From contig NZ_CP165727.1 in assembly GCF_041200175.1 (NCBI RefSeq), positions 7,496,001-7,560,000 on the forward strand: a DNA stretch of 64,000 nucleotides, given 5' to 3'. This stretch comes from Streptomyces sp. R33. GTDB lineage: Bacteria > Actinomycetota > Actinomycetes > Streptomycetales > Streptomycetaceae. Position 1 is the stretch's first letter; the number at the start of each line of letters is the position of its first letter. Made by a program: the position numbers and the translations under genes. The notes below the pieces were generated by a model. The model was not told the DNA's origin. It was given only the letters and a program-made list of their open reading frames with translations, and made no database searches. Below, in pieces: positions 7,867-16,918 of this stretch.

Positions 7867-8705
7867 TAGAGGGCCGGCGCGAGCGGTTCCTGGAGTTCCG
7901 TGACCCATTGGTCCCGGTCCTCCGGGCAGGCGAGGGTCAGCTCACGCGCGTAGCCCGCCGAGCGGTGGCCGTTGGTGTCGATCCACCGGGCGAGGGCCTG
8001 GGCGGTGGGCAGGACGCGGTCCATCGGGCCGCGGTGCACCACGGTCGCGGCCCGCTCGACCCCCGGCAGCTCGACGACCCGGACCGCACCACCGAGGTCC
8101 TCGGCGCGGACCGAGGCCCCCACCGGCAGCCCGGCGTGGACGAGGACGGCTCCGGCCTCCGGGCCCGGCGCGTCCTCGTAGTACGCGGTCCCCGGCCCGG
8201 TCGGGACCACCCCGGCGGCCTCCATCCGGCGGCAGAGCTCCTCGTACAGTGGGCCGATGACCGGCCCGATGTCCTGCGGCTGGTAGCTCCCCGCGATCCC
8301 GGTCATTTCGACGAGCCGGACGGGCGGAAGGCTCTTCACGACGATGTCGACGGTGGACATGGATCCCTCGCTCTCGATGGTCCGGAGCCTCGCCTCGACC
8401 TGGGTCAGCCGGGCCGCCGCCGCGGCCATGGCCGACTCGAGTTCCGCCCGGCGCAGCCGCAGCATGCCGCGCAGCTCCTCCGCGCCCACCCGCTCGTCGA
8501 GGATCGACCCCACCTGGTCCAGGCTGAAGCCGAGCTCCTTGAGCGCGATGACACGGTTGAGGCGGGCGAGCTGCTCGGCCTCGTAGTAGCGGTAGCCGCT
8601 GGAGGGGTCGACACGCGCCGGGCGCAGCAGCCCGATGGCGTCGTAGTGGCGCAGCATGCGGACCGATACCCGGCCGTGTTTGGCGAAGTCTCCGATGGTG
8701 AACAT
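7866..8705 (-). CDS. MerR-family regulator with GyrI-like effector domain
   Basis: 279 residues. The ATG at 8705 follows GGAAGG. Residues 1-70 form the MerR winged HTH (FTIGDFAKHGRVSVRMLRHY, then GLLRPARVDPSSGYRYY), residues of about 75-120 the dimerising coiled coil, and residues of about 125-279 a GyrI-like (AraC effector-binding/SOUL-type) domain of the BmrR class that binds drugs or other amphipathic ligands. Such regulators activate efflux genes; an MFS exporter lies nearby at 9457, but on the other strand and with a lipoprotein gene between, so the link is only a possibility. Its TAG stop consists of the duplicated TA plus the first base of IS copy 2; the protein end looks natural. Confidence 0.87.
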   Translation of the reverse strand: MFTIGDFAKHGRVSVRMLRHYDAIGLLRPARVDPSSGYRYYEAEQLARLNRVIALKELGFSLDQVGSILDERVGAEELRGMLRLRRAELESAMAAAAARLTQVEARLRTIESEGSMSTVDIVVKSLPPVRLVEMTGIAGSYQPQDIGPVIGPLYEELCRRMEAAGVVPTGPGTAYYEDAPGPEAGAVLVHAGLPVGASVRAEDLGGAVRVVELPGVERAATVVHRGPMDRVLPTAQALARWIDTNGHRSAGYARELTLACPEDRDQWVTELQEPLAPAL

Positions 8706-8767
8706 GACGCCTTCCAGTGCAGGCCCTGACACGGGGGGAGGGTCAAGTCCTGAGCGGTATCTGCTGG

Positions 8768-9220
8768 TCAGCGGCCATACTGCCGGATGCACAGGTCCAC
8801 GATGGACGGCGGTACGGCGCCCTCGGCAGCCGCGCACAGCTCGTCCGGCCGGGGCAGCGCGGCCCCCTGCCGCGGGCTGCGCGGCGGTGCGGGCTGGGGC
8901 GGGTGGGCCCGGCGCGGCGCGGCCGGCGGCTTCGCGCTGCGCGCGGCGGGCGGCCGGGCGGCCCTGGCGGGCGGACGCTCCGGGTCCGGCTCCTGGTCCG
9001 CCCCCGGGAGCTGTCCCAGCGGCAGGGGCCGGGACTCCGGGAGGGGCGGCGGCAGGTCGGGGACGGCGGTCGGGGGCGACGCACCGGCCGGATCCCGCGC
9101 CTCCAGCGGCGCCGAGGTGCCGGGCGCCGGGGCCGGGTCCGCGTCCGCGCCTACGGAGACGCAGCCGCTGCTCGCGAGCAGCGCGACGAGGGACAGGGGC
9201 AGGGCCCGGCGTAACTGCAT
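8768..9220 (-). CDS. Proline-rich lipoprotein, paralog of 33917-34381
   Basis: 150 residues. MQLRR, a hydrophobic core and the lipobox LLASSGC give a signal peptide II. The mature part is mostly low-complexity Pro/Ala/Arg, ending in a conserved tail (LCAAAEGAVPPSIVDLCIRQ) with two Cys that could pair. It is clearly related to the protein at 33917-34381: the MQLRR start, the lipobox region, the PLPLGQLP-like block and the C-terminal tail match, and the DNA around both start codons is almost the same. The function is unknown; the tail probably folds outside the membrane and the Pro-rich part acts as a spacer through the cell wall. Confidence 0.7.
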   Translation of the reverse strand: MQLRRALPLSLVALLASSGCVSVGADADPAPAPGTSAPLEARDPAGASPPTAVPDLPPPLPESRPLPLGQLPGADQEPDPERPPARAARPPAARSAKPPAAPRRAHPPQPAPPRSPRQGAALPRPDELCAAAEGAVPPSIVDLCIRQYGR

Positions 9221-9456
9221 CCGACCACCATGCCGTACCGCACGGGCGGCCGGTCCCCGCGCTCACGCGTCCGGGTGACGCGGCCCGGAAGCCGGCCCGC
9301 AGCCGGCCCCGGCTGCCGAAACGATTGCTCGGACGGGGAATTTCCGTAGGCTGCCGGACGACGGGAACGACAGTGCGAGTGCCGGGGAGGCGCGACCCCC
9401 GGTACGCCGCGCTGCCCTGACCTCGCATCCCGACGGACCGTACGGAGTACCGATCC

Positions 9457-10707
9457 ATGACCGCAGCCGACGCGCCCGGCGACACCGCACCGACTCCTGA
9501 CCCGCCCCCGCCCGCCGCGTACCCCCCGCCCGCCGCGTACCCCGCGCCCTGGAAGGGCTGGGCGGCCGTCCTCGCCGTCGCTCTCGCGATCTTCTGCCTG
9601 ATCACCTCCGAACTGCTGCCCGTCGGCCTGCTCACCCCCGTCGGTGACGCCCTCGGGGTGTCCGACGGCACCGCCGGGCTGATGGTGACCGTGCCCGGGC
9701 TCGTCGCCGGACTCTGCGCCCCGCTCGTCACCGTCGGCGCCGGGCGGCTCGACCGGCGGCTCGTGCTGTGCGTGCTGATCGCCCTGACGGCGGCCGCCAA
9801 CCTCGCCGCCGCCGTCGCCCCGGGTTTCGCCGTGCTGCTGGCCGCGCGCCTGCTCGTCGGGGTCGGCGTCGGCGGCTTCTGGGCGCTGGCGGGCGGGCTC
9901 GCGGTAAGGCTCGTACCGCAGCGCCACGTCGGCCGGGCCACCGCGCTCGTCTTCGGCGGCGTCCCCACCGCCTCGGTGCTCGGCGTGCCCGCCGGCACGC
10001 TGCTCGGCGAACTCGGCGGCTGGCGGGCCGCCTTCGGCGCGGTCGGCGTCCTCGGTCTCCTCGCACTGGCCGCACTGCTCCTGCTGCTGCCCCCGCTGCC
10101 GCCGACCCGGGACGTCACCTTCCGCGAACTGCCCGCCCTGCTGCGCGGGAACCGCGGGGTCCGGGCCGGGGTGATCGTCACCTTCCTGGTGGTGACCGGA
10201 CAGTTCGCCGCCTACACCTTCGTGCGGCCCGTCCTGCAGGACGTGTCCGGCATCGACGCCGCGTACGTGAGCACCCTGCTCCTCGGCTACGGAGCGGCCG
10301 GAGTCGGCGGCAACTTCCTGGCCGGGGCGCGCGATGCGTACCGTGCGGTCCTCGTGATCAGCTCCGCGCTGACCGTGGTCCTCGGGCTGATCGCCACCCT
10401 GCCGGGAGCGGCCGCCGGGACCGCGCTGCTGCTCGCCTGGGGGCTCGCGTACGGGGGCGTCTCGGTGAGCCTGCAGAGCTGGATGATCAAGGCGGCGCCG
10501 GGCGCGGCCGAGGCCGCCACCTCGCTGATGGTGGCCATGTTCAACCTGGCCATCGCGGCGGGCGCCCTGGCGGGCGGGTTCGCGGTCGACGGGATCGGAG
10601 CCGCGGCGGCCCCGCTCACCGGCGCCGCGCTGATGCTCGTGGCCGCGGTCACGGTCAGCCTCACCGTGATGGTCCGGATGCCGAGGGCTACCGCTGCCGA
10701 TGGGTAG
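9457..10707 (+). CDS. MFS transporter, DHA1-type efflux
   Basis: 416 residues with 12 predicted membrane spans after a Pro-rich cytoplasmic N-terminus (PPPPAAYPPPAAYP repeat). Span 1 contains ELLPVGLLTPV, and motif-A-like GAGRLDRR lies between spans 2 and 3. The GVPTASVLGVPAGTLLGELGGWR stretch in span 5 carries the antiporter motif C seen in drug:H+ exporters. The closest recognisable group is the NepI/YdhP/arabinose-efflux branch, which exports nucleosides, sugars or drugs. The substrate is unknown. ATG 9457 has GGAG about 11 bp upstream. No partner gene is on the same strand nearby. Confidence 0.83.
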   Translation: MTAADAPGDTAPTPDPPPPAAYPPPAAYPAPWKGWAAVLAVALAIFCLITSELLPVGLLTPVGDALGVSDGTAGLMVTVPGLVAGLCAPLVTVGAGRLDRRLVLCVLIALTAAANLAAAVAPGFAVLLAARLLVGVGVGGFWALAGGLAVRLVPQRHVGRATALVFGGVPTASVLGVPAGTLLGELGGWRAAFGAVGVLGLLALAALLLLLPPLPPTRDVTFRELPALLRGNRGVRAGVIVTFLVVTGQFAAYTFVRPVLQDVSGIDAAYVSTLLLGYGAAGVGGNFLAGARDAYRAVLVISSALTVVLGLIATLPGAAAGTALLLAWGLAYGGVSVSLQSWMIKAAPGAAEAATSLMVAMFNLAIAAGALAGGFAVDGIGAAAAPLTGAALMLVAAVTVSLTVMVRMPRATAADG

Positions 10708-10997
10708 ACCGGACGGATGGGGCAGTTCGGACAGCCGGCTTGACCCGGGCCATCCCGGGAGGCAAGAGTGCGCCGATCAAGCACTCAAGAACCACCGCAT
10801 GAGCTGCACTTCGGAGATGTCTCACATGTTCATATCGGTCCGCTCTTCGCTTGACCCCATGACGACCGGAGGCGCCCTCGCGCCGAGTACCGCTGCAGGC
10901 GTGGTCCTGGTCGCGCGGCGGCGCAGGGCCTGACCGGCCGGGTGGGGGCCGACACCGCACCGCCGCGCCGGCCCCCACCCATGCCGGGGAGACAACC

Positions 10998-11729
10998 GTG
11001 TCCCAGCATCCCGATGAGAGCGGAAGCGTCCCCGGGGACCACCCGCTCGTAGGCCCGTACGGCGCACCCTCCGGGCGGCCGTACCGGGCGACCACGCCCG
11101 CCTGGCCCCACACCGGACCCGTCCCCGTCTCCTTCCACGTGCCCGAGGGGCGGCGCGGGGACGACCCCGAGCGGGCGGCCGCGGCCACCGGCGCCGCCGA
11201 TGCCCGCACCGCCCGGCGGGACCGCGGCAGCCCGCTCCCGCTGGCGGCCTTGGCCCTGCTCGCCCTCGGTGCGGCCGGCGGGCTGGTGTTCCTGCTGAGC
11301 AGCCCCGATCCGAGGCCCGAGCGGGCCGTGAAGCCGCCCGAGTTGTCCGTTCCGATGCTCCCGGCGCGCAGTCCTGCCGCAGGCGACGAACCCTCGCACA
11401 AGGGGTCCGCACGGGCATCCGCGCCGGCGGCCGCATCGGCGTCGGCCGGCCCGTCCGCGAGCGGGACGCCGAAGTCGGCGCCCCCGCCGAGCGCCTCCGG
11501 GCAGCGGCCGGCGGGGACCTCCGGGACGCTGCGGATGGGCGACCGCGGGCCCGAGGTGAGCGCCCTGCAGGAGCGGCTCCGCGGCCAGGGGTTCACGTAC
11601 GTGGACGTCACCGGGGTCTACGACGGCCAGACCAAGCGCGGGGTCGCCCAGCTCCAGCGCGACCGGGACATCAAGGGCGACCAGCCGGGCGTCTACGGCC
11701 CGGCCACCCGGGCAGCTTTCGGAGGCTGA
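10998..11729 (+). CDS. Membrane-anchored peptidoglycan-binding protein
   Basis: 243 residues from a GTG preceded by GGGGAGA. A polar N-terminus (about 1-75) precedes one membrane span (LALLALGAAGGLVFLL, about 80-97), then a Ser/Ala/Pro linker (about 115-175) and a C-terminal PG_binding_1 domain (LRMGDRGPEVSALQERLRGQG to YGPATRAAF). The topology places the binding domain outside, on the wall. No hydrolase domain is attached, so it probably anchors or senses rather than cuts. The 290 bp upstream (10708-10997) contains a possible 24-codon reading frame at 10859-10933 but nothing I can identify. Confidence 0.78.
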   Translation: MSQHPDESGSVPGDHPLVGPYGAPSGRPYRATTPAWPHTGPVPVSFHVPEGRRGDDPERAAAATGAADARTARRDRGSPLPLAALALLALGAAGGLVFLLSSPDPRPERAVKPPELSVPMLPARSPAAGDEPSHKGSARASAPAAASASAGPSASGTPKSAPPPSASGQRPAGTSGTLRMGDRGPEVSALQERLRGQGFTYVDVTGVYDGQTKRGVAQLQRDRDIKGDQPGVYGPATRAAFGG

Positions 11730-11848
11730 CCCGCCGGGTGGCGGGCGGGTCAGGCTAGCACCGCGATATCGGCTGGACCAGCAAAAATGCCGGGCCGCAG
11801 AGTGGACGCCGTCGCACACGACGCCGTCACATCCGAGGAGTTGCGCAC

Positions 11849-12925
11849 ATGTCGACCTTGCGAGTCACCGCCGAAGAGCTGACCGTCCACGAGCATCCGA
11901 ACGCCGACGCGCTGGAGCTGGCCCAGGTGGGTCTCTACCGCGCCGTCGTCGCCAAGGGCGCCTACCGCACCGGCGAGTTCGCCGTGTACATACCCGAACA
12001 GGCCGTGCTGCCCGCCGAGCTGATCGAGGAGCTCGGCCTGACCGGCCGCCTGGCGGGCGGTTCCGCCGACCGGGTCAAGGCCGTCCGGCTGCGCGGTGAG
12101 CTCTCGCAGGGGCTGGTGTGCCGGCCGCGCGCGCTGGCCGACGTGGACCTGGTGCAGGCGGCCGAGCAGGGTACGGACTTCGCCGAGCTGCTCGGGATCA
12201 CCAAATGGGCGCCGCCCGTCCCGACGACCATGAACGGCGAGGTGGGGGCCGCGCCCGACCTGCTGCCCTGGGTGGACATCGAGAACCTCCAGCGCTATCC
12301 GCACCTCTTCGAGCCCGGCGAGCCGGTCGTCCTCACCGAGAAACTTCACGGCACGGCCTGCCTGCTGACGTACGTCGCGGACGGCGGGCGCGTGCTGGTC
12401 TCCTCCAAGGGCTTCGGCTCCAAGGGGCTGGCGCTCAAGGAGGAGGACCGCAACCTCTACTGGCGGGCCGTACGCGGCCACGGCGTCCCGGAGGTCGCCG
12501 CGAAGCTGGCCGCCCGGCTGGGCGCGACCCGGATCGGCGTCTTCGGCGAGGTGTACGGGGCGGGCGTCCAGGACCTCGGGTACGGGACCGATGCGCGTAC
12601 GGCCGCCACGGGGCCGGGGTACGCCGTCTTCGACGTGTCCGCGGAGATCGACGGCCAGGTGCGCTGGCTGGACCCGCACGAGCTGCTCCAGGACGGCGAA
12701 CTGCCGCTCGTACCGCGGCTGTTCGAGGGTCCGTACGAGCTCGACGCGGTACTGGCCCTGGCCAGCGGCCGGGAGACGGTGTCCGGCCGGGCCGTGCACC
12801 TGCGCGAGGGCGTCGTGATCCGCCCGGCGGCCGAACGCTACAGCCCGGTGGTCGGCGGCCGCGCGATCGCCAAGGCGGTCAGCCCGGCGTACCTCACCCG
12901 CAAGGGAGGCACGGAGTACGAGTGA
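11849..12925 (+). CDS. ATP-dependent RNA ligase, DraRnl (Rnl5) type
   Basis: 358 residues. An N-terminal OB-like module (about 1-120, with ELTVHEHPNADALELAQVG) is followed by a nucleotidyltransferase core. Motif I is EKLHGTA, whose Lys would be adenylated; motif III lies around RIGVFGEVYG, motif IV at EGVVIRP and motif V at GRAIAKAVS. An N-terminal module before a KxHG motif I is typical of the Deinococcus DraRnl group, which seals 3'-OH/5'-phosphate RNA ends held on a template. It stands alone, with no kinase or phosphatase beside it, about 12 kb from the ligase-kinase operon at 24220-28922. The ATG at 11849 follows GAGGAG. Confidence 0.85.
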   Translation: MSTLRVTAEELTVHEHPNADALELAQVGLYRAVVAKGAYRTGEFAVYIPEQAVLPAELIEELGLTGRLAGGSADRVKAVRLRGELSQGLVCRPRALADVDLVQAAEQGTDFAELLGITKWAPPVPTTMNGEVGAAPDLLPWVDIENLQRYPHLFEPGEPVVLTEKLHGTACLLTYVADGGRVLVSSKGFGSKGLALKEEDRNLYWRAVRGHGVPEVAAKLAARLGATRIGVFGEVYGAGVQDLGYGTDARTAATGPGYAVFDVSAEIDGQVRWLDPHELLQDGELPLVPRLFEGPYELDAVLALASGRETVSGRAVHLREGVVIRPAAERYSPVVGGRAIAKAVSPAYLTRKGGTEYE

Positions 12926-13095
12926 CCCCGGCGCGTGCAGCAGGGCCCGGTCAGCCTGGCCCGATGCCCGCACCGGATGCGCTCTCCCGTGCCCTCGACA
13001 CCCCCGCGGACCCGCCGCTGTGCGCGTTGCCGCCCGGCGTGGCGGCTTTCCGGTCTGACCTGTCTGCCGCTCACGCCGGGGCCGCGCCGTCCGGC

Positions 13096-14412
13096 TCAGC
13101 CCCGGCGGGCCGCCGACCCGCCGCGGACCTCCAGGGCCGTGCGCCAGCCCGGCGGTTCGGTCTGCGGCTGCGGGGGCGTGCGGCGGCCGCCCGTGGCGAA
13201 GAAGGCCGACAGCGGGAGGGTCGCCGCCCCGACCGTGACCGCGTCCGGGCCCAGGGAGCCCAGGTCGATGCTGACGCGGTCGGCGGGATGGCGCAGGGAG
13301 TACCGGGTCGCGTGCTCCCGTACGGCGGGCAGGATGTGCGGGCCCAGCAGCAGGCCCGCCCATCCGCCGATCAGGATGCGCTCCGGCCGGAACAGGTTGA
13401 TGACGTCCGACAGGCCCGCGCCCAGGTACTCCGCGGTCTCCTCCAGGACCTCCAGGGCCACCGGATCCGCCGCGACCGCCGCCGCCAGCAGGGCCGACAG
13501 GGCCTCCTCCTCGTCCACCGCCTCGCCCGCGCCCGCGCCCCCGCCCCGCTCCGCCCAGCGCGCCAGCAGTGACTCGGCTCCCGTGTACGCCTCGAGGCAG
13601 CCCAGCGCCCCGCACCGGCAGCGTCGTCCCCGTACCGACACCGTGAGGTGCCCCCACTCCAGCGCGGTGCCCTGCGTCGTGCCCCCGTCGGGCGAGCCGT
13701 CCGTGATCAGGCTGGCGCCGACGCCCGAGCCGAACAGGACGACGACGGCCTCCCTGGCCCCGCGCCCCGCCCCGAACCACATCTCGGCCTGGCCGAGCGT
13801 GCGGGCGCCGTTGTCGATGATGTACGGGACCTCGTCCGGCAGGGCCCCGGTCGCGCGCAGCAGCGCCTCCAGCGGCACCGCGTCCCAGCCGATGGTCTGT
13901 CCGTGCACGACCGCTCCGCCCGGTGCCTCGCGGTCCACGATGCCGGGGACGCCGACGCCGACGCCCAGCAGCCGCTCGGTCCCGACCGCGGTCTCGGCCA
14001 GGACGGCGGCGATCCCGGCCCGGACGTGGTCCACGACCGGGCCGACGTCGTAGCAGCCGCGCGGCTGCAACGGCAGTTCGGCGCGGGCCAGTTCGGTGAG
14101 CGCCAGGTCGAACAGCTCGACGCGTACCCGGGTTTCGCCGACGTCGACCCCGATCATGTGGGCGCTGCCGGGGGCCACGCGCAGCAGGGTGCGGGGCCGG
14201 CCGCCGTCCGAGTCGACGATGCCCGCCTCCTCCAGGAGTCCGTCCGCGACGAGTTCGCCGACCACGTTGCTGACGGAACCGGAGCTCAGGCCGGTGGCGG
14301 GCCCGAGTTCCTGCCGGCTCATCGGCCCGCCGAAGTACAGCCGCTGGAGCACGGCGCTGCGGTTGCCGCGCCGCAGGTCCCGCACCGTACGGCCGCCACG
14401 CCCTGTGGTCAT
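13096..14412 (-). CDS. ROK-family transcriptional regulator
   Basis: 438 residues, ATG after AAGGAG. A winged HTH (about 15-75, MSRQELGPATGLSSGSVSNVV) precedes a ROK sugar-kinase-like fold (about 80-400) with phosphate-binding VDVGETRVRVELFD and the zinc motif CRCGALGCLEAY. The kinase signature is incomplete, as in repressors such as NagC/Mlc/XylR that sense sugars without phosphorylating them. It is divergent from the sugar ABC/GH1 operon starting at 14608 and probably represses it. A Gly/Ala/Glu-rich insertion near 285-300 and a Pro-rich C-terminal tail are additions to the core. No terminator is obvious in the 170 bp between it and the RNA ligase gene. Confidence 0.87.
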   Translation of the reverse strand: MTTGRGGRTVRDLRRGNRSAVLQRLYFGGPMSRQELGPATGLSSGSVSNVVGELVADGLLEEAGIVDSDGGRPRTLLRVAPGSAHMIGVDVGETRVRVELFDLALTELARAELPLQPRGCYDVGPVVDHVRAGIAAVLAETAVGTERLLGVGVGVPGIVDREAPGGAVVHGQTIGWDAVPLEALLRATGALPDEVPYIIDNGARTLGQAEMWFGAGRGAREAVVVLFGSGVGASLITDGSPDGGTTQGTALEWGHLTVSVRGRRCRCGALGCLEAYTGAESLLARWAERGGGAGAGEAVDEEEALSALLAAAVAADPVALEVLEETAEYLGAGLSDVINLFRPERILIGGWAGLLLGPHILPAVREHATRYSLRHPADRVSIDLGSLGPDAVTVGAATLPLSAFFATGGRRTPPQPQTEPPGWRTALEVRGGSAARRG

Positions 14413-14496
14413 CTGGCTCCTTCCGTCCTGCCGTCCGCCCTGTCGTCGCTCGCAACATACCCGTGCGGGACCCCTTGACGCGACCCTTTCACGAGG

Positions 14497-14519
14497 CTTA
14501 ACTCACGTCCTGAATTAAG
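14497..14519. promoter_or_regulatory. Candidate ROK operator / divergent promoter
   Basis: The AT-rich patch CTTAA-N13-TTAAG is the only such sequence in the 195-bp divergent region and overlaps a possible -35 (TTGACG at 14523) for the ABC operon. ROK repressors commonly bind A/T-flanked palindromes, but the arms here are short. Confidence 0.4.
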
Positions 14520-14607
14520 GACTTGACGCGGTGGGCGCCTTCGAAGCGCCCGAGCCGAGACCACCCGCCGGCCTTCCCCCGACCCTGCCGAAAGGGGCCG
14601 ATCCGCC

Positions 14608-15933
14608 ATGCGCAGAACCCGAGCCGCCGCTGCCGCCGTCACCGCCTGTCTGCTCGCCGCCGGTGCCACCGCCTGCGGCGGCGGCACCGCGGACAACGGC
14701 GGCGGCTCCAACGCCGCCCCCAGGGAGCTCACGTACTGGGCCTCCAACCAGGGCCCCGACCTCGCAGCGGACCAGGCGGCCCTCGGCCCGGAGCTGAAGA
14801 AGTTCGAGGAGCAGACCGGCATCAAGGTCAAGCTCGAAGTCGTCCCCTGGTCCGACCTGCTCAACCGGATCCTCGCCGCCACCGCCACCGCCTCGGGCCA
14901 GGGCCCCGACGTCCTCAACATCGGCAACACCTGGTCCGCCTCCCTCCAGGCCACCGGAGCGCTGCTCCCGTGGGACGCGGAGAACTTCGACGCGATCGGC
15001 GGCAAGGACCGCTTCGTGGAGTCGGCCATCGGCTCGGCGGGCGCCGCCGGCCAGGACCCGGCCGCCGTCCCGCTCTACTCGATGTCGTACGCGCTCTACT
15101 ACAACAAGAAGATGTTCCAGGAGGCGGGCATAGCGAAGCCCCCCGCCACCTGGGACGAGATGGTCACGGTCGGCCGGAGCCTGTCCAAGGACGGCAAGTG
15201 GGCGCTCGGCGCCGAAGGGGGCAACCTCGCCAACAACATCCACCAGGTCTTCGTCCTCGCCAAGCAGCACGGCGCGGACTTCTTCGACGCGGCCGGGAAG
15301 CCCACCTTCGACTCCCCGGGCGCCGTCGACGCCGTCAAGCAGTACGTGGACCTGATGGCCAAGGACAGGATCATCGCGCCGGGCAACGCCGAGTACGCGC
15401 AGAACCAGTCCCTCCAGGACTTCGCCAACGGCAAGACCGCCATGGTCCTGTGGCAGAGCGCCGCCTCCTCCTTCAAGAGCCACGGCATGAAGGAGGGCGA
15501 CTGGGGTGTGGCCCCGGCCCCGGTGCCCGCCGGCGGTGCACCCGGCACCGGCCGGGGCACCAACTCCATGGTCGCCGGCATCAACCTGGCCGTCTTCAAG
15601 AACACCGACAACATGGACGGCTCCCTCAAGTTCGTGAAGTTCATGACCGGCGACGAGGAGCAGAAGATCCTCAACAAGACCTACGGCTCCATCCCGCCGG
15701 TCAAGGCCGCCCAGAGCGACCCCGCCTTCGCCACCGAAGACCTCACCGTGCTCCGCACCACCCTCGGCACCAGCGCCGCCCCGCTCCCGCAGGTCCCGCA
15801 GGAGTCCCAGTTCGAGACCGCCGTCGGCACCGCCGTCAAGGAGCTCTTCGCCGACGCGGCAGCGGGCCGGCCCGTCACCACCGAGTCGGTCAAGGCCAAA
15901 CTCACCAAGGCCCAGCAGCAGATGGCGAGCTGA
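14608..15933 (+). CDS. Sugar ABC transporter substrate-binding lipoprotein
   Basis: 441 residues. A signal peptide with lipobox GATAC places it as a lipoprotein on the outer face of the membrane. The mature protein fits SBP_bac_1 (cluster B, oligosaccharide binders): LTYWASNQGPD start, GPDVLNIGNTW, a YSMSYALYYNKKMF hinge segment, and a late G-T-N-S-M-V-A-G-I-N-L strand. It is the first gene of a tight unit with two permeases (gap 10 bp) and a GH1 beta-glucosidase, so the likely ligand is a beta-linked disaccharide or short oligosaccharide. Confidence 0.9.
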   Translation: MRRTRAAAAAVTACLLAAGATACGGGTADNGGGSNAAPRELTYWASNQGPDLAADQAALGPELKKFEEQTGIKVKLEVVPWSDLLNRILAATATASGQGPDVLNIGNTWSASLQATGALLPWDAENFDAIGGKDRFVESAIGSAGAAGQDPAAVPLYSMSYALYYNKKMFQEAGIAKPPATWDEMVTVGRSLSKDGKWALGAEGGNLANNIHQVFVLAKQHGADFFDAAGKPTFDSPGAVDAVKQYVDLMAKDRIIAPGNAEYAQNQSLQDFANGKTAMVLWQSAASSFKSHGMKEGDWGVAPAPVPAGGAPGTGRGTNSMVAGINLAVFKNTDNMDGSLKFVKFMTGDEEQKILNKTYGSIPPVKAAQSDPAFATEDLTVLRTTLGTSAAPLPQVPQESQFETAVGTAVKELFADAAAGRPVTTESVKAKLTKAQQQMAS

Positions 15934-15943
15934 GCCCGGCCCG

Positions 15944-16918
15944 ATGAGCACTATGAGCCACACGAGCCGCGTACGCCGCGACAGCCGCATGAGCCCCAAG
16001 ACCGCCCGTCTGCGCCGCAGCGCGCTGCCCTACCTCCTGCTCCTGCCCGCCCTGCTCCTCGAACTGCTCGTCCACCTCGTCCCCATGGTGATGGGCATCC
16101 TGATGAGCTTCCGGCAGCTGACCCAGTTCTTCATCCGAGACTGGTCCCGCGCCCCCTGGACGGGACTGGCCAACTACGAACTCGCCGTCGACGTCAACCG
16201 GCCCGTCGGCGAGGCCCTCCTGCGCTCCTTCCTCACCACCTGCCTGTTCACCCTGCTCTCCGTCGGCCTGTGCTGGCTGCTGGGCACCGCGGCAGCGGTG
16301 TTCATGCAGGACAACTTCCGCGGCCGCGGCATCCTGCGCGCCCTGTTCCTCGTCCCGTACGCCCTGCCCGTGTACGCGGCCGTCATCACCTGGGCGTTCA
16401 TGTTCCAGCGGGACAACGGCCTGGTGAACCACGTCCTCCACGACCAGCTCGGGCTCGGCGGCGCCGAGCACACCTTCTGGCTGCTGGGCGACAACAGCTT
16501 CTGGGCCCTGCTGACCGTCTCCGTCTGGAAGGGCTGGCCCTTCGCATTCCTCATCGTGATGGCCGCCCTGCAGAACATCCCCGCGGAGCTGTACGAGGCC
16601 GCCGCGCTGGACGGCGCCGGAGTCTGGCAGCAGATCCGCCGGATCACCCTGCCCTCGGTCGGCGCGGTCAACCAGGTGCTGGTCCTGGTGCTGTTCCTCT
16701 GGACCTTCAACGACTTCAACACACCGTTCGTACTGTTCGGCAGATCGGCCCCCGAAGCCGCCGACCTGATCTCCCTCCACATCTACCAATCCAGCTTCGT
16801 CACCTGGAACTTCGGCACCGGATCGGCAATGTCCGTCCTCCTGCTGATCTTCCTGCTGCTGGTGACCGCCGGCTACCTGCTCGCCACGACACGCGGACGC
16901 AGGAGCGAGCGTGCCTGA
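15944..16918 (+). CDS. Sugar ABC transporter permease (MalF type)
   Basis: 324 residues with six predicted spans. The cytoplasmic EAA loop (EAAALDGAGVWQQIRRITLP) contacts an ATPase. A basic N-terminus (RVRRDSRMSPKTARLRR) stays in the cytoplasm. It begins 10 bp after the binding protein and its last 8 bp overlap the next permease, so the genes are coupled. No ATPase gene is in the operon; streptomycetes commonly supply the shared MsiK ATPase. Confidence 0.9.
   Translation: MSTMSHTSRVRRDSRMSPKTARLRRSALPYLLLLPALLLELLVHLVPMVMGILMSFRQLTQFFIRDWSRAPWTGLANYELAVDVNRPVGEALLRSFLTTCLFTLLSVGLCWLLGTAAAVFMQDNFRGRGILRALFLVPYALPVYAAVITWAFMFQRDNGLVNHVLHDQLGLGGAEHTFWLLGDNSFWALLTVSVWKGWPFAFLIVMAALQNIPAELYEAAALDGAGVWQQIRRITLPSVGAVNQVLVLVLFLWTFNDFNTPFVLFGRSAPEAADLISLHIYQSSFVTWNFGTGSAMSVLLLIFLLLVTAGYLLATTRGRRSERA

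Noticed and set aside
10859..10933. A 24-codon frame (MTTGGALAPSTAAG, then basic residues) before the peptidoglycan-binding gene
   Set aside because: Could be a leader peptide, but it has no good ribosome-binding site, no attenuator hairpin that I can see, and no match to known actinomycete leader peptides.
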